Below are positions 8,611-18,763 of a stretch of 64,000 bases of DNA, piece after piece. This DNA comes from Eleftheria terrae (GTDB taxonomy: Bacteria; Pseudomonadota; Gammaproteobacteria; Burkholderiales; Burkholderiaceae_C). The notes beneath the pieces were generated by a model. It worked only from the letters and a program-made list of their open reading frames with translations. It was not told the origin of the DNA and did no database searches. The stretch spans positions 1,674,001 to 1,738,000 of the forward strand of contig NZ_CP106951.1 of NCBI RefSeq assembly GCF_030419005.1, written 5' to 3'. Position numbers and translations under genes: made by a program. The number at the start of each line of letters is the position of its first letter. Position 1 is the stretch's first letter.

Positions 8611-11442
8611 ATGAGCGACACGCCACAAGCCCCCGACTACCGAGCCACCCTCAACCTGCCGGACACGCCCTTCCCGATGCGCGGCGACCTGCCCAAGCGC
8701 GAGCCGGGCTGGGTGAAGGAGTGGGAGGAGCAAGGCATCTACAAGCAGCTGCGCGACGCCCGCTGCGGTGCGCCGCGCTTCGTGCTGCACGACGGCCCGC
8801 CGTATGCCAACGGCCAAATCCACATGGGCCACGCCGTCAACAAGATCCTCAAGGACATGATCGTCAAGGCCCGCCAGCTGGCCGGCTTCGACGCCGTCTA
8901 TGTGCCCGGCTGGGACTGCCACGGCCTGCCGATCGAGAACCAGATCGAGAAGACCTACGGCCGCAAGCTCAGCCGCGACGAGGTGCAGGCCAAGAGCCGC
9001 GCCTACGCGACCGAGCAGATCGCCCAGCAGATGGCCGACTTCAAGCGCCTGGGCGTGCTGGGCGACTGGGACCGGCCCTACCGCACGATGGACTTCGGCA
9101 ACGAGGCCAACGAGATCCGTGCGCTCAAGCGCATCATGGAGCGCGGCTTCGTCTACCGCGGCTTGAAGCCCGTGTACTGGTGCTTTGACTGCGGCTCCTC
9201 GCTGGCCGAGTTCGAGATCGAGTACGCCGACAAGAAGTCGCTCACGCTGGAGGTCGGCTTCCAGGCCGCCGAGCCGGACAAGCTGGCCGCCGCCTTCGGC
9301 CTGCCCCGGCTGGAGAAGGACGCCTATGCGGTGATCTGGACCACCACCCCCTGGACGCTGCCGTCCAACCAGGCGCTCAACCTCAACCCCGAGCTGCCGT
9401 ATTCGCTGGTGGACACCGAGCGCGGCCTGCTGCTGGTGGCTGAGGCGCTGGTGGAGAAATGCCTGGCCCGCTGGGGCCTCACCGGCGAGGTGCTGGCCAC
9501 CACGCAAGGCAAGCACCTGGACCGCATCGCCTTCCGCCACCCGCTGGCGGCGGTGCATCCGGGCTATGACCGGCTGTCGCCGGTCTACCTGGCCGACTAC
9601 GCCACCGCCGAGGACGGCACCGGCATCGTGCACTCGGCGCCCGCCTATGGCGTGGACGACTTCAACTCCTGCATCGCGCATGGCCTGAAGTACGACCAGA
9701 TCCTGAACCCGGTGCAGGGCCACGGCGTGTTCGCCGACGAGCTGCCGCTGTTCGGCGGCATGCACATCTGGAAGGCCGGCCCGAAGATCATCGAGGCGAT
9801 GCGCGATGCCGGCCGCCTGTTCGCGAGCACCGAGCTGACCCACAGCTACCCGCATTGCTGGCGCCACAAGACACCGGTGATCTACCGGGCCGCGGCCCAG
9901 TGGTTCGTGCGCATGGACGAGGGCGAGGGCGTGTTCACGGTCGACAAGGCGCCGCAGACGCTGCGCCGCATGGCGCTGGACGCCATCGAGAAGACCGGCT
10001 TCTACCCCGAGAACGGCAAGGCCCGCCTGCGCGACATGATCGCCGGCCGGCCCGACTGGTGCATCTCGCGCCAGCGCAACTGGGGCGTGCCGCTGCCCTT
10101 CTTCCTGCACAAGGTGACCGACGAGCTGCACCCCGACACGCTCGCCCTGATGGAGCGGGCCGCGCAGCTGGTGGAACAGGGCGGCGTGGAAGCCTGGTCC
10201 AAGCTCGACCCGCGCGAGTGGCTGGGCGACGACGCCGAGCACTACAGCAAGAGCACCGACATCCTGGACGTGTGGTTCGACTCCGGCACCACCCACTACC
10301 ACGTGCTGCAGAAGAGCCATGCCGAGCAGTCGGCCTGGCCGGCCGACCTCTACCTGGAAGGCCATGACCAGCACCGCGGCTGGTTCCACAGCTCGCTGCT
10401 GACCGCCTGCGCGATGTATGGCGAGGCGCCCTACAAGGGCCTGCTGACGCACGGCTTCACGGTGGACAGCCAGGGCCGCAAGATGAGCAAGTCGCTCGGC
10501 AACGGCGTGGACCCGCAGGAAACCTCGCAGAAGCTGGGCGCCGAGATCATCCGCCTGTGGGTGGCCGCCAGCGACTACTCCGGCGACATCGCCGGCGACA
10601 AGAAGATCCTCGACCGGGTGGTGGACGGCTACCGCCGCATCCGCAACACCTTGCGCTTCCTGCTGGCCAACACCAGCGACTTCGATCCGGCACAGCACGC
10701 GGTGCCCTTCGACGAGCTGCTGGAGATCGACCGCTATGCGCTGGCCCGGGCGTCGGCCTTCCAGACCGAGATCCTGGCCCACTACGAGGTCTACGAGTTC
10801 CACCCGGTGGTGGCCAAGCTGCAGGTGTACTGCTCGGAGGAGCTGGGCGCCTTCTACCTGGACGTGCTGAAGGACCGCCTCTACACCACCGCGCCCGGCT
10901 CGCACGCGCGCCGCTCTGCGCAGACCGCACTGTGGCAGATCACCCAGGCCATGCTGCGCTGGATGGCACCCTTCCTCAGCTTCACCGCCGAGGAGGCCTG
11001 GAAGCTGGTGTCGGCCAACCAGTCGCCGTCGATCTTCGTCGAGACCTACTGGAAGTTCGCCGGCGACGATGAGGCCCTGCTGATCAAGTGGGCCCGCCTG
11101 CGCGAGATCCGCGACGTGGTGAACAAGGAAATCGAGGCGGTGCGGGCCGAGGGCCGGCTGGGCTCCTCGCTGCAGGCCAACGTGGCCATCACCGCGGGCG
11201 AGGATGACCGCCGCCTGCTCGGCAGCCTGGGCGAGGACCTCAAGTTCGTGCTGATCGCCTCGGCCGTGCAGGTGGCCGCGGGCGACGCGCTGGCCGTGGC
11301 GGTGACGCCCTCGGCCGCCGCCAAGTGCGAGCGCTGCTGGCACTGGCGCGACGATGTCGGCCACGACAGCGCGCACCCGGCCCTGTGCGGCCGCTGCACC
11401 AGCAACCTCTATGGCGCGGGCGAGCCGCGCAAGGTGGCGTGA
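8611..11442 (+). CDS. ileS: Isoleucyl-tRNA synthetase
   Basis: Charges tRNA-Ile with isoleucine and edits misactivated valine. The protein has 943 residues, the normal bacterial length. The class I signature HMGH is at residues 71-74, KMSKS at about 624-628, and the C-terminal zinc finger has Cys at about 906, 909, 926 and 929. The editing (CP1) domain lies between, with [14 protein letters not shown]. This is the bacterial type 1 enzyme, which is generally mupirocin-sensitive (family knowledge, not shown here). Its stop overlaps the lspA start (TGATG), giving translational coupling. No T-box leader is seen in the 87-base gap before it, as expected for a proteobacterium. Confidence 0.97.
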   Translation: MSDTPQAPDYRATLNLPDTPFPMRGDLPKREPGWVKEWEEQGIYKQLRDARCGAPRFVLHDGPPYANGQIHMGHAVNKILKDMIVKARQLAGFDAVYVPGWDCHGLPIENQIEKTYGRKLSRDEVQAKSRAYATEQIAQQMADFKRLGVLGDWDRPYRTMDFGNEANEIRALKRIMERGFVYRGLKPVYWCFDCGSSLAEFEIEYADKKSLTLEVGFQAAEPDKLAAAFGLPRLEKDAYAVIWTTTPWTLPSNQALNLNPELPYSLVDTERGLLLVAEALVEKCLARWGLTGEVLATTQGKHLDRIAFRHPLAAVHPGYDRLSPVYLADYATAEDGTGIVHSAPAYGVDDFNSCIAHGLKYDQILNPVQGHGVFADELPLFGGMHIWKAGPKIIEAMRDAGRLFASTELTHSYPHCWRHKTPVIYRAAAQWFVRMDEGEGVFTVDKAPQTLRRMALDAIEKTGFYPENGKARLRDMIAGRPDWCISRQRNWGVPLPFFLHKVTDELHPDTLALMERAAQLVEQGGVEAWSKLDPREWLGDDAEHYSKSTDILDVWFDSGTTHYHVLQKSHAEQSAWPADLYLEGHDQHRGWFHSSLLTACAMYGEAPYKGLLTHGFTVDSQGRKMSKSLGNGVDPQETSQKLGAEIIRLWVAASDYSGDIAGDKKILDRVVDGYRRIRNTLRFLLANTSDFDPAQHAVPFDELLEIDRYALARASAFQTEILAHYEVYEFHPVVAKLQVYCSEELGAFYLDVLKDRLYTTAPGSHARRSAQTALWQITQAMLRWMAPFLSFTAEEAWKLVSANQSPSIFVETYWKFAGDDEALLIKWARLREIRDVVNKEIEAVRAEGRLGSSLQANVAITAGEDDRRLLGSLGEDLKFVLIASAVQVAAGDALAVAVTPSAAAKCERCWHWRDDVGHDSAHPALCGRCTSNLYGAGEPRKVA

Positions 11443-11960
11443 TGGCGGCGGGAACCGTGAAGAAGAAAACCGCCGGCGGCGGCTCGGCCGGCTCGCTGTG
11501 GCCCTGGCTGGGGATCGCGCTGGTGGTGATCCTGCTCGACCAGTTCACCAAGACGCTGATCCTCGGCTACTACACGCTGGGCCAGTCCACCGAGGTGTTC
11601 TCCTTCTTCAACATCGTGCGGGTGCACAACACCGGTGCGGCCTTTTCCTTCCTGGCCAAGGCCGCGGGCTGGCAGCGCTGGTTCTTCATCGGCCTGGGCA
11701 CGGCGGCGGCGATCTTCATCGTCTACCTGCTGCGCCGCCATGCCGGCCAGCGCCTGTTCTGCTGGGCGCTGGCGCTGATTCTGGGCGGTGCGGTCGGCAA
11801 CGTGATCGACCGGGGCCTGCACGGCTACGTGGTCGACTTCCTCGACTTCCATGCCGGCGGCTGGCACTTCCCGGCCTTCAACATCGCCGACAGCGGCATC
11901 ACCCTGGGCGCGGTGCTGCTGATCCTCGACGAACTGCGCCGCGTGCGGCAGGGCCGCTGA
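11442..11960 (+). CDS. lspA: Lipoprotein signal peptidase LspA
   Basis: An inner-membrane aspartyl protease that removes the signal peptide from prolipoproteins after diacylglyceryl transfer. It has 172 residues and four hydrophobic segments. The two catalytic Asp sit in GNVIDRG (about D123) and FNIADSGI (about D150). [19 protein letters not shown] is the conserved periplasmic loop. The ATG at 11442 overlaps the ileS stop by one base; a longer frame upstream lies inside ileS and is rejected. Lipoprotein substrates in this window include the CsgG-like protein, the first PQQ dehydrogenase and the BON protein. Confidence 0.95.
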   Translation: MAAGTVKKKTAGGGSAGSLWPWLGIALVVILLDQFTKTLILGYYTLGQSTEVFSFFNIVRVHNTGAAFSFLAKAAGWQRWFFIGLGTAAAIFIVYLLRRHAGQRLFCWALALILGGAVGNVIDRGLHGYVVDFLDFHAGGWHFPAFNIADSGITLGAVLLILDELRRVRQGR

Positions 11961-11994
11961 GCTGCGTTGACGGCCTGCGCGAGCAGCGCCGACA

Positions 11995-13194
11995 ATGCCT
12001 CGGTCGCAAGAGCAAGGGGGCTGCGTGGAAGACGGCATCGACCACCCGGCGGCGCAGGCGCCCGACGCCGCGCAGCGCGCCCGTGGCGCATTCGTGGCGC
12101 TGCTCAGCCACGAAGTGCGCACCCGCATGAACGGTGTGCTGGGCATGACCGAGCTGGTGCTGGCCACCGAGCTGACGCCCCAGCAGCGCGAGTTCCTGGA
12201 GCTGGCCCACGGCTCGGCCCGCTCGCTGCTGGCACTCATCAACGACGTGCTCGACCTCTCCCGCATCGAGATCGGCCAGCTGGCACTGCAGCGTCGCCCG
12301 CTGCGGCTGCCTGCGCTGGTCGGGGAGGTGCTGGCGGGCTTCGAGGCGCAGGCCGGGCAGAAGGACGTCCAGCTGTGCAGCGAGTTCGCTGCCGGGCTGC
12401 CCGACGCGATCATTGGCGATCCGCAACGGCTGGCCCAGGTGCTGGGCCACCTGGTGGAGCACGCCTTGCGCTCCACGCCAGTGGGCGAGGTGCGGGTGGC
12501 GGCCCAGGCCGAGCCGCTGCCTGACGGCCGGCTGCAGCTGCAGCTGCTGGTCAGCGACACCGGCACCGGCACCACCCGGCAGCAGCTGCAGCAGGCGCTG
12601 GGTGCCCCTGACGCGCAGGACCCCCGGCGGCCGGCCGGTGCCTGCCTGGGCTTGCTGATCGCGCTGCGCCTGGTGGAGCACATGGGCGGCCAGCTGGTGG
12701 CGGACAGCACCCCCGGCCACGGCAGCAGCCTGCGCTGTACCCTGCCCTGCGAGCCGGCCGCACCCGAGCCCGATGCGCGTCGGGCGCCGCCGGCGCCGCG
12801 CCACTGGCCCGCGCTGCATGGCAAGCGGGTGCTGCTGGCGGAGGACAACCCGGTCAATCAGACCTTGGCGGTGGCCATGCTCGCGCAACTGGGCATGAGC
12901 TGCACGCTGGCCGCCAACGGCATCGAGGCGGTGGAGCAGGCCGCCCGCGGCGGCCACGACCTGGTGCTGATGGACGTGCAGATGCCGGTGATGGGCGGCC
13001 TGGAGGCCACCGCCGAAATCCGCCGCAAGGAGGGCGACGGTCCGCGGCTGCCGATCGTCGCGATGACCTCCTATGCCATGGAAGGCGACCGTGACCGCTG
13101 CATGGCTGCCGGCATGGACGACTACGTGGCCAAGCCGGTGCAGCTGGAGGCACTGGCCGAAGCGATCAGCCGCGTGCTTGGCCACGCCCGCTGA
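11995..13194 (+). CDS. Soluble hybrid histidine kinase / response regulator with degenerate ATP site
   Basis: A 399-residue protein with no sensor domain and no membrane segment. The dimerisation/His-box is SHEVRTRMNG with His39; the usual Pro after the Thr is Arg. A HATPase-like domain follows (about 140-255), but its N-box reads HLVEHAL where two Asn are expected, and the lid motif is DTGTGTT; GACLGLLI replaces the usual GTGLGLAI. The C-terminal receiver domain (about 278-398) looks intact, with LLAEDNPVNQ, the phospho-acceptor Asp327 in LMDVQMPVMGG, and AKPV with the conserved Lys. I infer weak or absent kinase activity, the protein serving as a phosphate-accepting scaffold. Start is uncertain: ATG 11995, or GTG 12025, which has a better ribosome site (AAGGGG). 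Confidence 0.8.
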   Translation: MPRSQEQGGCVEDGIDHPAAQAPDAAQRARGAFVALLSHEVRTRMNGVLGMTELVLATELTPQQREFLELAHGSARSLLALINDVLDLSRIEIGQLALQRRPLRLPALVGEVLAGFEAQAGQKDVQLCSEFAAGLPDAIIGDPQRLAQVLGHLVEHALRSTPVGEVRVAAQAEPLPDGRLQLQLLVSDTGTGTTRQQLQQALGAPDAQDPRRPAGACLGLLIALRLVEHMGGQLVADSTPGHGSSLRCTLPCEPAAPEPDARRAPPAPRHWPALHGKRVLLAEDNPVNQTLAVAMLAQLGMSCTLAANGIEAVEQAARGGHDLVLMDVQMPVMGGLEATAEIRRKEGDGPRLPIVAMTSYAMEGDRDRCMAAGMDDYVAKPVQLEALAEAISRVLGHAR

Positions 13195-13317
13195 GCGGCC
13201 CCCGGCCCTGCCGGCGCCGCCGCGCCGCGGTTGAACCACCCCCATGAAGCCGGCGGGGCGGGCCACCGAGGGCCGCCCGGCCACGGCCGCCCAGGCACCG
13301 TCGCGCCAGCCGAACGC

Positions 13318-14301
13318 TCACGGCAGCAGGATGCTGGAGCCGGTGGTGCGACGGCCTTCCAGGTCGCGGTGGGCCGCGGCCGCGTCCTTCAGTGCATAGC
13401 GTTGGTCGATGCGGATGCGCACCTGGCCGTCGGCCACCATGCGGAACAGGTCGTCGGCCATCGCCTGGGTGGACTCGCGGGTGGCCAAGTGGGTGTAGAC
13501 CGAAGGCCGCGTCACGTAGAGCGAGCCCTTGGCCCCCAGCACGCCCAGCGACACCGGCGGCACCGGGCCGGACGTGTTGCCATAGCTCACCATCAGGCCG
13601 AAGGGCTGCAGGCAGTCGAGCGAGCGCTCCCAGGTGTCCTTGCCGATCGCGTCGTAGACCGCCTTCACGCCGCGCCCGCCGGTGATCTCGCGCACGCGGG
13701 CGACGAAGTCGTCGCTGCTGTAGTTGATCGCAAAGTCGGCCCCGTGCTCCAGCGCCAGGCGGCATTTCTCGTCGCTGCCGGCCGTGCCGATCAGCCGCAG
13801 GCCCATGGCCCGGGCCCATTGGCAGGCGATCAGGCCGACCCCGCCGGCCGCGGCGTGGAAGAGGATGAAGTCGCCCGGCATCAGCCCGCCCTGCGGCTGG
13901 GTCTTGCGCAGCAGGTATTGCACGGTGAGGCCCTTGAGCATCATCGCGGCGGCGGTCTCGTCGTCGATCTGGTCGGGCAACCTGACCACGCAGCGGGCCG
14001 GCATCACGCGGGCTTCGCTGTAGGCACCGGGCGGCTGGCTGGTATAGGCGGCGCGGTCCCCCACGCGCAGGTGGCTCACGCCCTCGCCCACCGCCTCCAC
14101 CACGCCGGCCGCCTCCATGCCGAGCGTCAACGGCAGCTCGCCCTGGTAGAGGCCGGTGCGGTGGTAGATGTCGATGTAGTTGAGGCCGCAGGCGAGGTGG
14201 CGGATGCGGATCTCGCCGGGGCCGGGCTCGCCGACAGGCAGGTCCACCTGCTGCAGGTTGTCGGGGCCGCCGAAGGCGCTGATCTGGATGGCCAGGGGCA
14301 T
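13318..14301 (-). CDS. NADPH:quinone oxidoreductase (zeta-crystallin type)
   Basis: A 327-residue member of the zinc-independent quinone oxidoreductase branch of the medium-chain dehydrogenase family. It reduces quinones with NADPH in the cytosol. The N-terminal GroES-like domain has CGLNYIDIYHRTGLY and GMEAAGVVEAVG; the Rossmann part has HAAAGGVGLIACQWARAMG for NADPH; no zinc ligands are seen, which separates it from alcohol dehydrogenases. AAGGAGC lies before the ATG at 14301. It converges on the histidine kinase gene and is divergent from an EamA transporter. The physiological substrate is not fixed by sequence. Confidence 0.88.
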   Translation of the reverse strand: MPLAIQISAFGGPDNLQQVDLPVGEPGPGEIRIRHLACGLNYIDIYHRTGLYQGELPLTLGMEAAGVVEAVGEGVSHLRVGDRAAYTSQPPGAYSEARVMPARCVVRLPDQIDDETAAAMMLKGLTVQYLLRKTQPQGGLMPGDFILFHAAAGGVGLIACQWARAMGLRLIGTAGSDEKCRLALEHGADFAINYSSDDFVARVREITGGRGVKAVYDAIGKDTWERSLDCLQPFGLMVSYGNTSGPVPPVSLGVLGAKGSLYVTRPSVYTHLATRESTQAMADDLFRMVADGQVRIRIDQRYALKDAAAAHRDLEGRRTTGSSILLP

Positions 14302-14509
14302 GGTCGCTGCTCCTTGATGACAGGGAATGCCGCACACGATACGTCGGACGGCCGGCTTTTGCAGGCCGCCCCCGCACCGGCCATGCCGCGGGGCCACCAT
14401 CGCGCCCGGGCCAGGCAGGCTCGGCGTGCCGGCGCTAAGATGCCGGCCACCCCTGCGCCGGACCCGCCCGCGCAGCGCCCGCCGCCCCTGCTGCCCCCCT
14501 GCCCGCCCC

Positions 14510-15415
14510 ATGACGCCCGCCCTGACCCGCAAGACCGCCCTGCTGCTCACCGTGTCACCCCTGCTGTGGGCCGGCAATGCAGTGGTGGGCCGGCTGATGG
14601 TCGGTGCCGTGCCGCCGCTGACGCTGAACCTGCTGCGCTGGCTGCTGGCGGCGCTGGTCCTGCTGCCACTGGGCTGGCGGGTGCTGCGCATCGGCGGGCC
14701 GCTGTGGCCGCGCTGGCGCCGCTTCGTGCTGCTGGGCGGCCTGGGGGTGGGCAGCTACAACTCGCTGCAGTACCTCGCCCTGCAGACCTCCACCCCCATC
14801 AACGTGACCCTCATCGCTGCCAGCATGCCGGTGTGGATGCTGGCCGCCGGCGCCCTGCTCCATCGCGAGCGGCCACGGCCGCAGCAGCTCGCCGGTGCGG
14901 TGCTGTCGCTGCTGGGGGTGGTGCTGGTGATCTCGCGCGGCAGCTGGGACACGCTGATGCAGGTGCGGCTGGTGCCGGGCGATCTCTACATGCTGGTGGC
15001 GGTGGCGCTGTGGGCGCTGTACAGCTGGATGCTGGCCCGGCCCAGCGACGACTCCGCGCGCGAGTGGCACTGGTCGGAATTCCTGCTTGCGCAGATCGTC
15101 TTCGGGCTGATGTGGTCCACCCTGGCCGCCGGCGGTGAAGCGCTGGCGCATGGCGGCAGCGTGGAGGTGGCCTGGTCGCTGCCGGTGGCGGGCGGGCTGC
15201 TCTACGTGGCGCTGGCCGCCTCGCTGGTGGCCTACCGCTGCTGGGGCATGGGGGTGGCCGCGGTGGGGCCGGCCATCGCCGCCTTCTTCAGCAACCTGAC
15301 GCCGGTGTTCGCCGCGCTGCTGTCGGCCGCCCTGCTGGGCGAGCCGCCGCAGTGGTTCCACGGCGCGGCCTTCGCGCTGATCGTGGCCGGCATCGTGGTG
15401 TCGTCGCGGCGCTGA
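14510..15415 (+). CDS. EamA/DMT-family transporter
   Basis: A 301-residue polytopic inner-membrane protein with about ten hydrophobic segments arranged as two EamA repeats: first repeat LLTVSPLLWAGNAVVGR to VVLVIS, second from YMLVAVALWALYSWML to the C-terminal AGIVVSS. The drug/metabolite transporter superfamily exports small metabolites such as amino acids or their derivatives, but the substrate cannot be read from the sequence. The start chosen is the ATG just before the first hydrophobic repeat; in-frame codons upstream lie in a GC-rich leader. It is divergent from the quinone oxidoreductase and followed by a convergent SDR gene. Confidence 0.85.
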   Translation: MTPALTRKTALLLTVSPLLWAGNAVVGRLMVGAVPPLTLNLLRWLLAALVLLPLGWRVLRIGGPLWPRWRRFVLLGGLGVGSYNSLQYLALQTSTPINVTLIAASMPVWMLAAGALLHRERPRPQQLAGAVLSLLGVVLVISRGSWDTLMQVRLVPGDLYMLVAVALWALYSWMLARPSDDSAREWHWSEFLLAQIVFGLMWSTLAAGGEALAHGGSVEVAWSLPVAGGLLYVALAASLVAYRCWGMGVAAVGPAIAAFFSNLTPVFAALLSAALLGEPPQWFHGAAFALIVAGIVVSSRR

Positions 15416-15434
15416 AGCGCCAGCGCGGGCCGGC

Positions 15435-16214
15435 TCAGAAGGTGCCGGGGTAGGCGCCGCCGTCCAGCAGCCAGTTCTGGCCGGTGATGTAGGCGGCCTG
15501 CCGGCTGCACAGGAAGGCGCAGGCGGCGCCGAACTCCTCGGCCGTGCCGAAGCGGCCGGCCGGGATGGCCTTCATGCGCGCCTCGCGGGTGGCGTCGAGG
15601 CTGGCGCCGCGGTCCTTGGCCGAGGCCTCCAGCGTCTTGCGCAGGCGGTCGGTGTCGAAGGCGCCGGGCAGCAGGTTGTTGATGGTCACGTTGTGCTGCG
15701 CCGTCTTGCGCGCCAGGCCGGCGACGAAGCCGGTCAGCCCCGAGCGGGCGCCGTTGGACAGGCCGAGCACGTCGATGGGCGCCTTCACCGCGCCCGAGGT
15801 GATGTTGACGATGCGGCCGAAGCGGCGCGCGATCATCGCATCGACCGTGGCCTTGATCAGCTCGATGGGCGTGAGCATGTTGGCGTCCAGCGCCCGGATC
15901 CAGTCCTCGCGCGACCACTCGCGGAAGTCGCCCGGCGGCGGGCCGCCGGCGTTGTTGACGAGGATGTCCACCTGCGGGCAGGCGGCCAGCGCCGCGGCTC
16001 GGCCCTCGGGCGTGGTGACGTCACCAGCCACTGCCCTCACCTCGCCGCCGCCCAGGGCGCGCAGCTCGGCCGCGGTGGCCTGCAGCGCCTCCTCGCCGCG
16101 TGCGGTCAACACCACGTTGACGCCTTCCTGCACCAGCGCCTGCGCGCAGCCCTTGCCCAGCCCCTTGCTGGAGGCGCACACCAGCGCCCACTTGCCTTGC
16201 AAACCCAGATCCAT
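15435..16214 (-). CDS. SDR-family oxidoreductase lacking the YxxxK pair
   Basis: A 259-residue short-chain dehydrogenase/reductase. The cofactor loop CASSKGLGKG (residues 13-22) and NNAG (87-90) are normal, and Ser140 sits where the catalytic Ser should be. Thirteen residues on, however, the catalytic Tyr is replaced by Ser153 and the Lys by Arg157 (LSNGARS). The C-terminal GQNWLLDGG is typical of the FabG-like group, and similar proteins are often labelled 3-oxoacyl-ACP reductase. With both key residues changed, reductase activity is doubtful or uses another chemistry. It sits 15 bases downstream of an EamA transporter gene on the same strand, which begins an operon-like run with a gamma-glutamyltransferase upstream. 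Confidence 0.85.
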   Translation of the reverse strand: MDLGLQGKWALVCASSKGLGKGCAQALVQEGVNVVLTARGEEALQATAAELRALGGGEVRAVAGDVTTPEGRAAALAACPQVDILVNNAGGPPPGDFREWSREDWIRALDANMLTPIELIKATVDAMIARRFGRIVNITSGAVKAPIDVLGLSNGARSGLTGFVAGLARKTAQHNVTINNLLPGAFDTDRLRKTLEASAKDRGASLDATREARMKAIPAGRFGTAEEFGAACAFLCSRQAAYITGQNWLLDGGAYPGTF

Positions 16215-16229
16215 CGTCCGAACTCCTGT

Positions 16230-17150
16230 CTATGAGGTCTGTTGTGCCCTGGCCCGCGCCAGCAGCCAGATGCCGGCCAGCACGAGTGCGGTGCCGGCCA
16301 AGATCCACGGCGTCAGCGGCTCGCCCAGCACCACCACCCCCATCAGCAGGGTGGAGAGCGGGCCGATCAGCCCGGTCTGCGCGGTCAGCGTCGCGCCGAT
16401 GCGCTCGATGGCCATCATCACCATCAGCACTGGCGCCACCGTGCAGAGCGTGGCATTGAGCACCGAAAGCCACACCACCTCCGGTGCCACCGCCGCGGCC
16501 GCCACCGGCCGCAGCAGCAGGAACTGCCCGATGCAGCACAGGCAGGCGACCAGGCTGGCCCAGCCCACCAGGCGCAACGAGCCGATGCGACGCACCAGCT
16601 CGCCGCTGTAGACCAGGTAGACCGCGTAGGAGACCGCGCTGCCGAAGACCAGCGCGGCGCCCAGCATCACATGGCTGCCCTGGAAATTGATCTCCTGCCC
16701 GAACACCAGCAGCACGCCACAGTAGCTGACGCCGATGGCCACCAACTGCCGCGCACTCACCTTCTGGCCGAACAGCAGCACGCTCAAGGCCAGCACCAGG
16801 GTCGGGTTGAGGTAGAGGATCAGCCGCTCCAGGCTGGCGCTGATGTACTGCAGCCCCATGAAGTCGAGGAAGCTGGACAGGTAGTAGCCGCTGATGCCCA
16901 GCCCCACGATGCCGAGCCAGTCGCGCCCGGCCATGGCCGGCTTGCCGCGGCCAGCCCACCAGGCGATGGCGGCGAACAGGGGCAGCGCAAACAGCATGCG
17001 GTACATGATCAGCGTCACCGCATCGACGCCATGCCGGTAGGCCAGCTTGACGATGATGGCCTTGCCAGAGAACGCGATGGAACCGGCGAACGCCAGCGCA
17101 ATGCCCGAGGCCGCGCCGGCCGGCGGCGATGCCGCTGCCGCGGCCCTCAA
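16230..17150 (-). CDS. EamA/DMT-family transporter
   Basis: A 306-residue inner-membrane transporter with two EamA repeats, beginning IALAFAGSIAFSGKAIIVKLAY and ending in WILAGTALVLAGIWLLAR. About ten membrane segments are visible. Its ATG overlaps the stop of the gamma-glutamyltransferase gene by 4 bases and the SDR follows after 15 bases, so the three genes look like one transcript. The context suggests export or salvage of a gamma-glutamyl compound or amino acid, which is inference. It is only distantly similar to the EamA gene at 14510, so this is not a local duplication. Confidence 0.85.
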   Translation of the reverse strand: MRAAAAASPPAGAASGIALAFAGSIAFSGKAIIVKLAYRHGVDAVTLIMYRMLFALPLFAAIAWWAGRGKPAMAGRDWLGIVGLGISGYYLSSFLDFMGLQYISASLERLILYLNPTLVLALSVLLFGQKVSARQLVAIGVSYCGVLLVFGQEINFQGSHVMLGAALVFGSAVSYAVYLVYSGELVRRIGSLRLVGWASLVACLCCIGQFLLLRPVAAAAVAPEVVWLSVLNATLCTVAPVLMVMMAIERIGATLTAQTGLIGPLSTLLMGVVVLGEPLTPWILAGTALVLAGIWLLARARAQQTS

Positions 17151-18763
17151 AAGCCCACCGCCTGGCCGTCGCGGCGAGGGTCGCTGGCGGCCACGTAGCC
17201 GTGCTGCGCCGGATCGCCCAGCCGCCAGATGAACTGGCCGGCGCCGAAGTCCTGGTACGAGTCCTGGATCACCTCGATGCGGTGGCCGCGGTCGACCAGG
17301 CCCTGCACCACCACCGGGTCCATGCTGGCCTCGACATTGAGCGAATAGCCGCTGTTGTAGCGCCAGCGCGGCGCATCGCAGGCCGCCTGCGGGTTGTGGC
17401 CATAGTCGAGCATGCGCACCAGCGTCTGCAGGTGGCCCTGCGGCTGCATGTTGGCGCCCATCACGCCGAAGCTCATCACCGGCTGGCCGTCCTTGCTCAG
17501 GAAGGCCGGAATGATGGTGTGGAAGGGCCGCTTGCCGGGCGCCACCACGTTGGGGCTGGCTGGGTCGAGCGAGAAGGCATGGCCGCGGTTCTGCATGGAC
17601 AGCCCGTAGCCCGGCACCACCACCCCCGAGCCGAAGCCCATGTAGTTGCTCTGGATGAAGCTGACCATCATGCCGCTCTCGTCGGCCGCGGTCAGGTAGA
17701 TGGTGCCGCCGCGCGACGGGTTGCCGGGGCCGAAATGCTGGGCCCGGGCCGGGTCGATCTGGCGGGCGCGGCTGGCCAGGTAGGCGTCGTCGAGCATCTG
17801 CTCGGGCGTGACCTCCATCGTGCGGGGGTCGGCCACATAGCGATAGGTGTCGGCGAAGCCCAGCTTCATCGCCTCGATTTGCAGGTGCTGGGCCTGGGCG
17901 CTGTCCGGTTGCAGGCCGGCCAGCTCGAAGTGCGACAGGATGCCGAGTGCGATGAGCGCCGCGATGCCCTGCCCGTTGGGCGGGATCTCGTGCAGCGTGT
18001 AGCCGCGGTAGTCGCGGCCGATCGGCTGCACCCAGTCGGGGGCGTTGGCCGCGAAGTCGGCTTCGGTGATCGCCGCCCCATGTTCACGGGCGAAACGCAC
18101 GGCGGCGGCCGCAATCTCGCCGCGGTAGAAGGCGTCGCCACCGCTCTCGGCGATCAACCGCAGGCTGCGCGCGGCGGCCTTGAACTGCCACAGCTCGCCG
18201 ACCGCCGGCGCGCGGCCGTGCGGCAGGAAGGCCTCGGCAAAGCCGGGCAGGCCACGCAGCTCCTCCACCGGCGCGGCCCACTTGTAGCCGACGATGGGCG
18301 GCACCGCATAGCCGCGCTCGGCCAGGTCGATGGCCGGCTCCATCAGGTCGGCGAAGGGCAGCTTGCCGAAGCGCCGGCTGAGCGCCATCCAGCCGCCGAC
18401 CGCGCCGGGCACCGTCACCGAGTCCCAGCCGCGCTTGGGCGGCGTGGTGGCGTCGGCACCGTACTTGGCCCGGAAGTAGTCCGGCGTCCAGGCCGCCGGC
18501 GCGCGGCCCGAGGCGTTCAGGCCGTGCAGCTGGGTGCCGTCCCACAGCAGGCAGAAGGCGTCGCTGCCCAGGCCGTTGCTGACCGGCTCGACGATGGTCA
18601 TCGCGGCCGCGGTGGCGATGGCGGCATCGACCGCGTTGCCGCCCTTCATCAGCATGCGCAGGCCGGCTGCGGCGGCGGCCGGATGTGAGGTGGCCACCAC
18701 ATTGCGGCCAAACACCGGCAAGCGGGCCGAGGCATAGGGAAAGTCGTAGAGGAAAGGCTTCAT
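17147..18763 (-). CDS. Gamma-glutamyltransferase family protein
   Basis: A 538-residue Ntn-hydrolase. Family members cleave the gamma-glutamyl bond of glutathione or related amides after self-processing at a Thr. The large-subunit start shows ATSHPAAAAAGLRMLMKGGNAVDAAIA and the conserved NGLGSDAF; the candidate processing Thr is in RGGTIYLTAAD, and the oxyanion segment is SFGVMGANMQPQGH. There is no signal peptide, unlike E. coli Ggt, so it is probably cytoplasmic, as in YwrD-like proteins. Those alternatives include hydrolases for other gamma-glutamyl compounds. It is the first gene of the operon-like set that continues to the EamA and SDR genes. Confidence 0.88.
   Translation of the reverse strand: MKPFLYDFPYASARLPVFGRNVVATSHPAAAAAGLRMLMKGGNAVDAAIATAAAMTIVEPVSNGLGSDAFCLLWDGTQLHGLNASGRAPAAWTPDYFRAKYGADATTPPKRGWDSVTVPGAVGGWMALSRRFGKLPFADLMEPAIDLAERGYAVPPIVGYKWAAPVEELRGLPGFAEAFLPHGRAPAVGELWQFKAAARSLRLIAESGGDAFYRGEIAAAAVRFAREHGAAITEADFAANAPDWVQPIGRDYRGYTLHEIPPNGQGIAALIALGILSHFELAGLQPDSAQAQHLQIEAMKLGFADTYRYVADPRTMEVTPEQMLDDAYLASRARQIDPARAQHFGPGNPSRGGTIYLTAADESGMMVSFIQSNYMGFGSGVVVPGYGLSMQNRGHAFSLDPASPNVVAPGKRPFHTIIPAFLSKDGQPVMSFGVMGANMQPQGHLQTLVRMLDYGHNPQAACDAPRWRYNSGYSLNVEASMDPVVVQGLVDRGHRIEVIQDSYQDFGAGQFIWRLGDPAQHGYVAASDPRRDGQAVGF

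Noticed and set aside
7165..11376. A 1403-codon open frame on the minus strand opposite ribF and ileS
   Set aside because: It is an antisense frame of strongly GC-rich coding DNA, with His/Ala/Leu-rich artefact composition and no domain. The plus-strand genes are certain.
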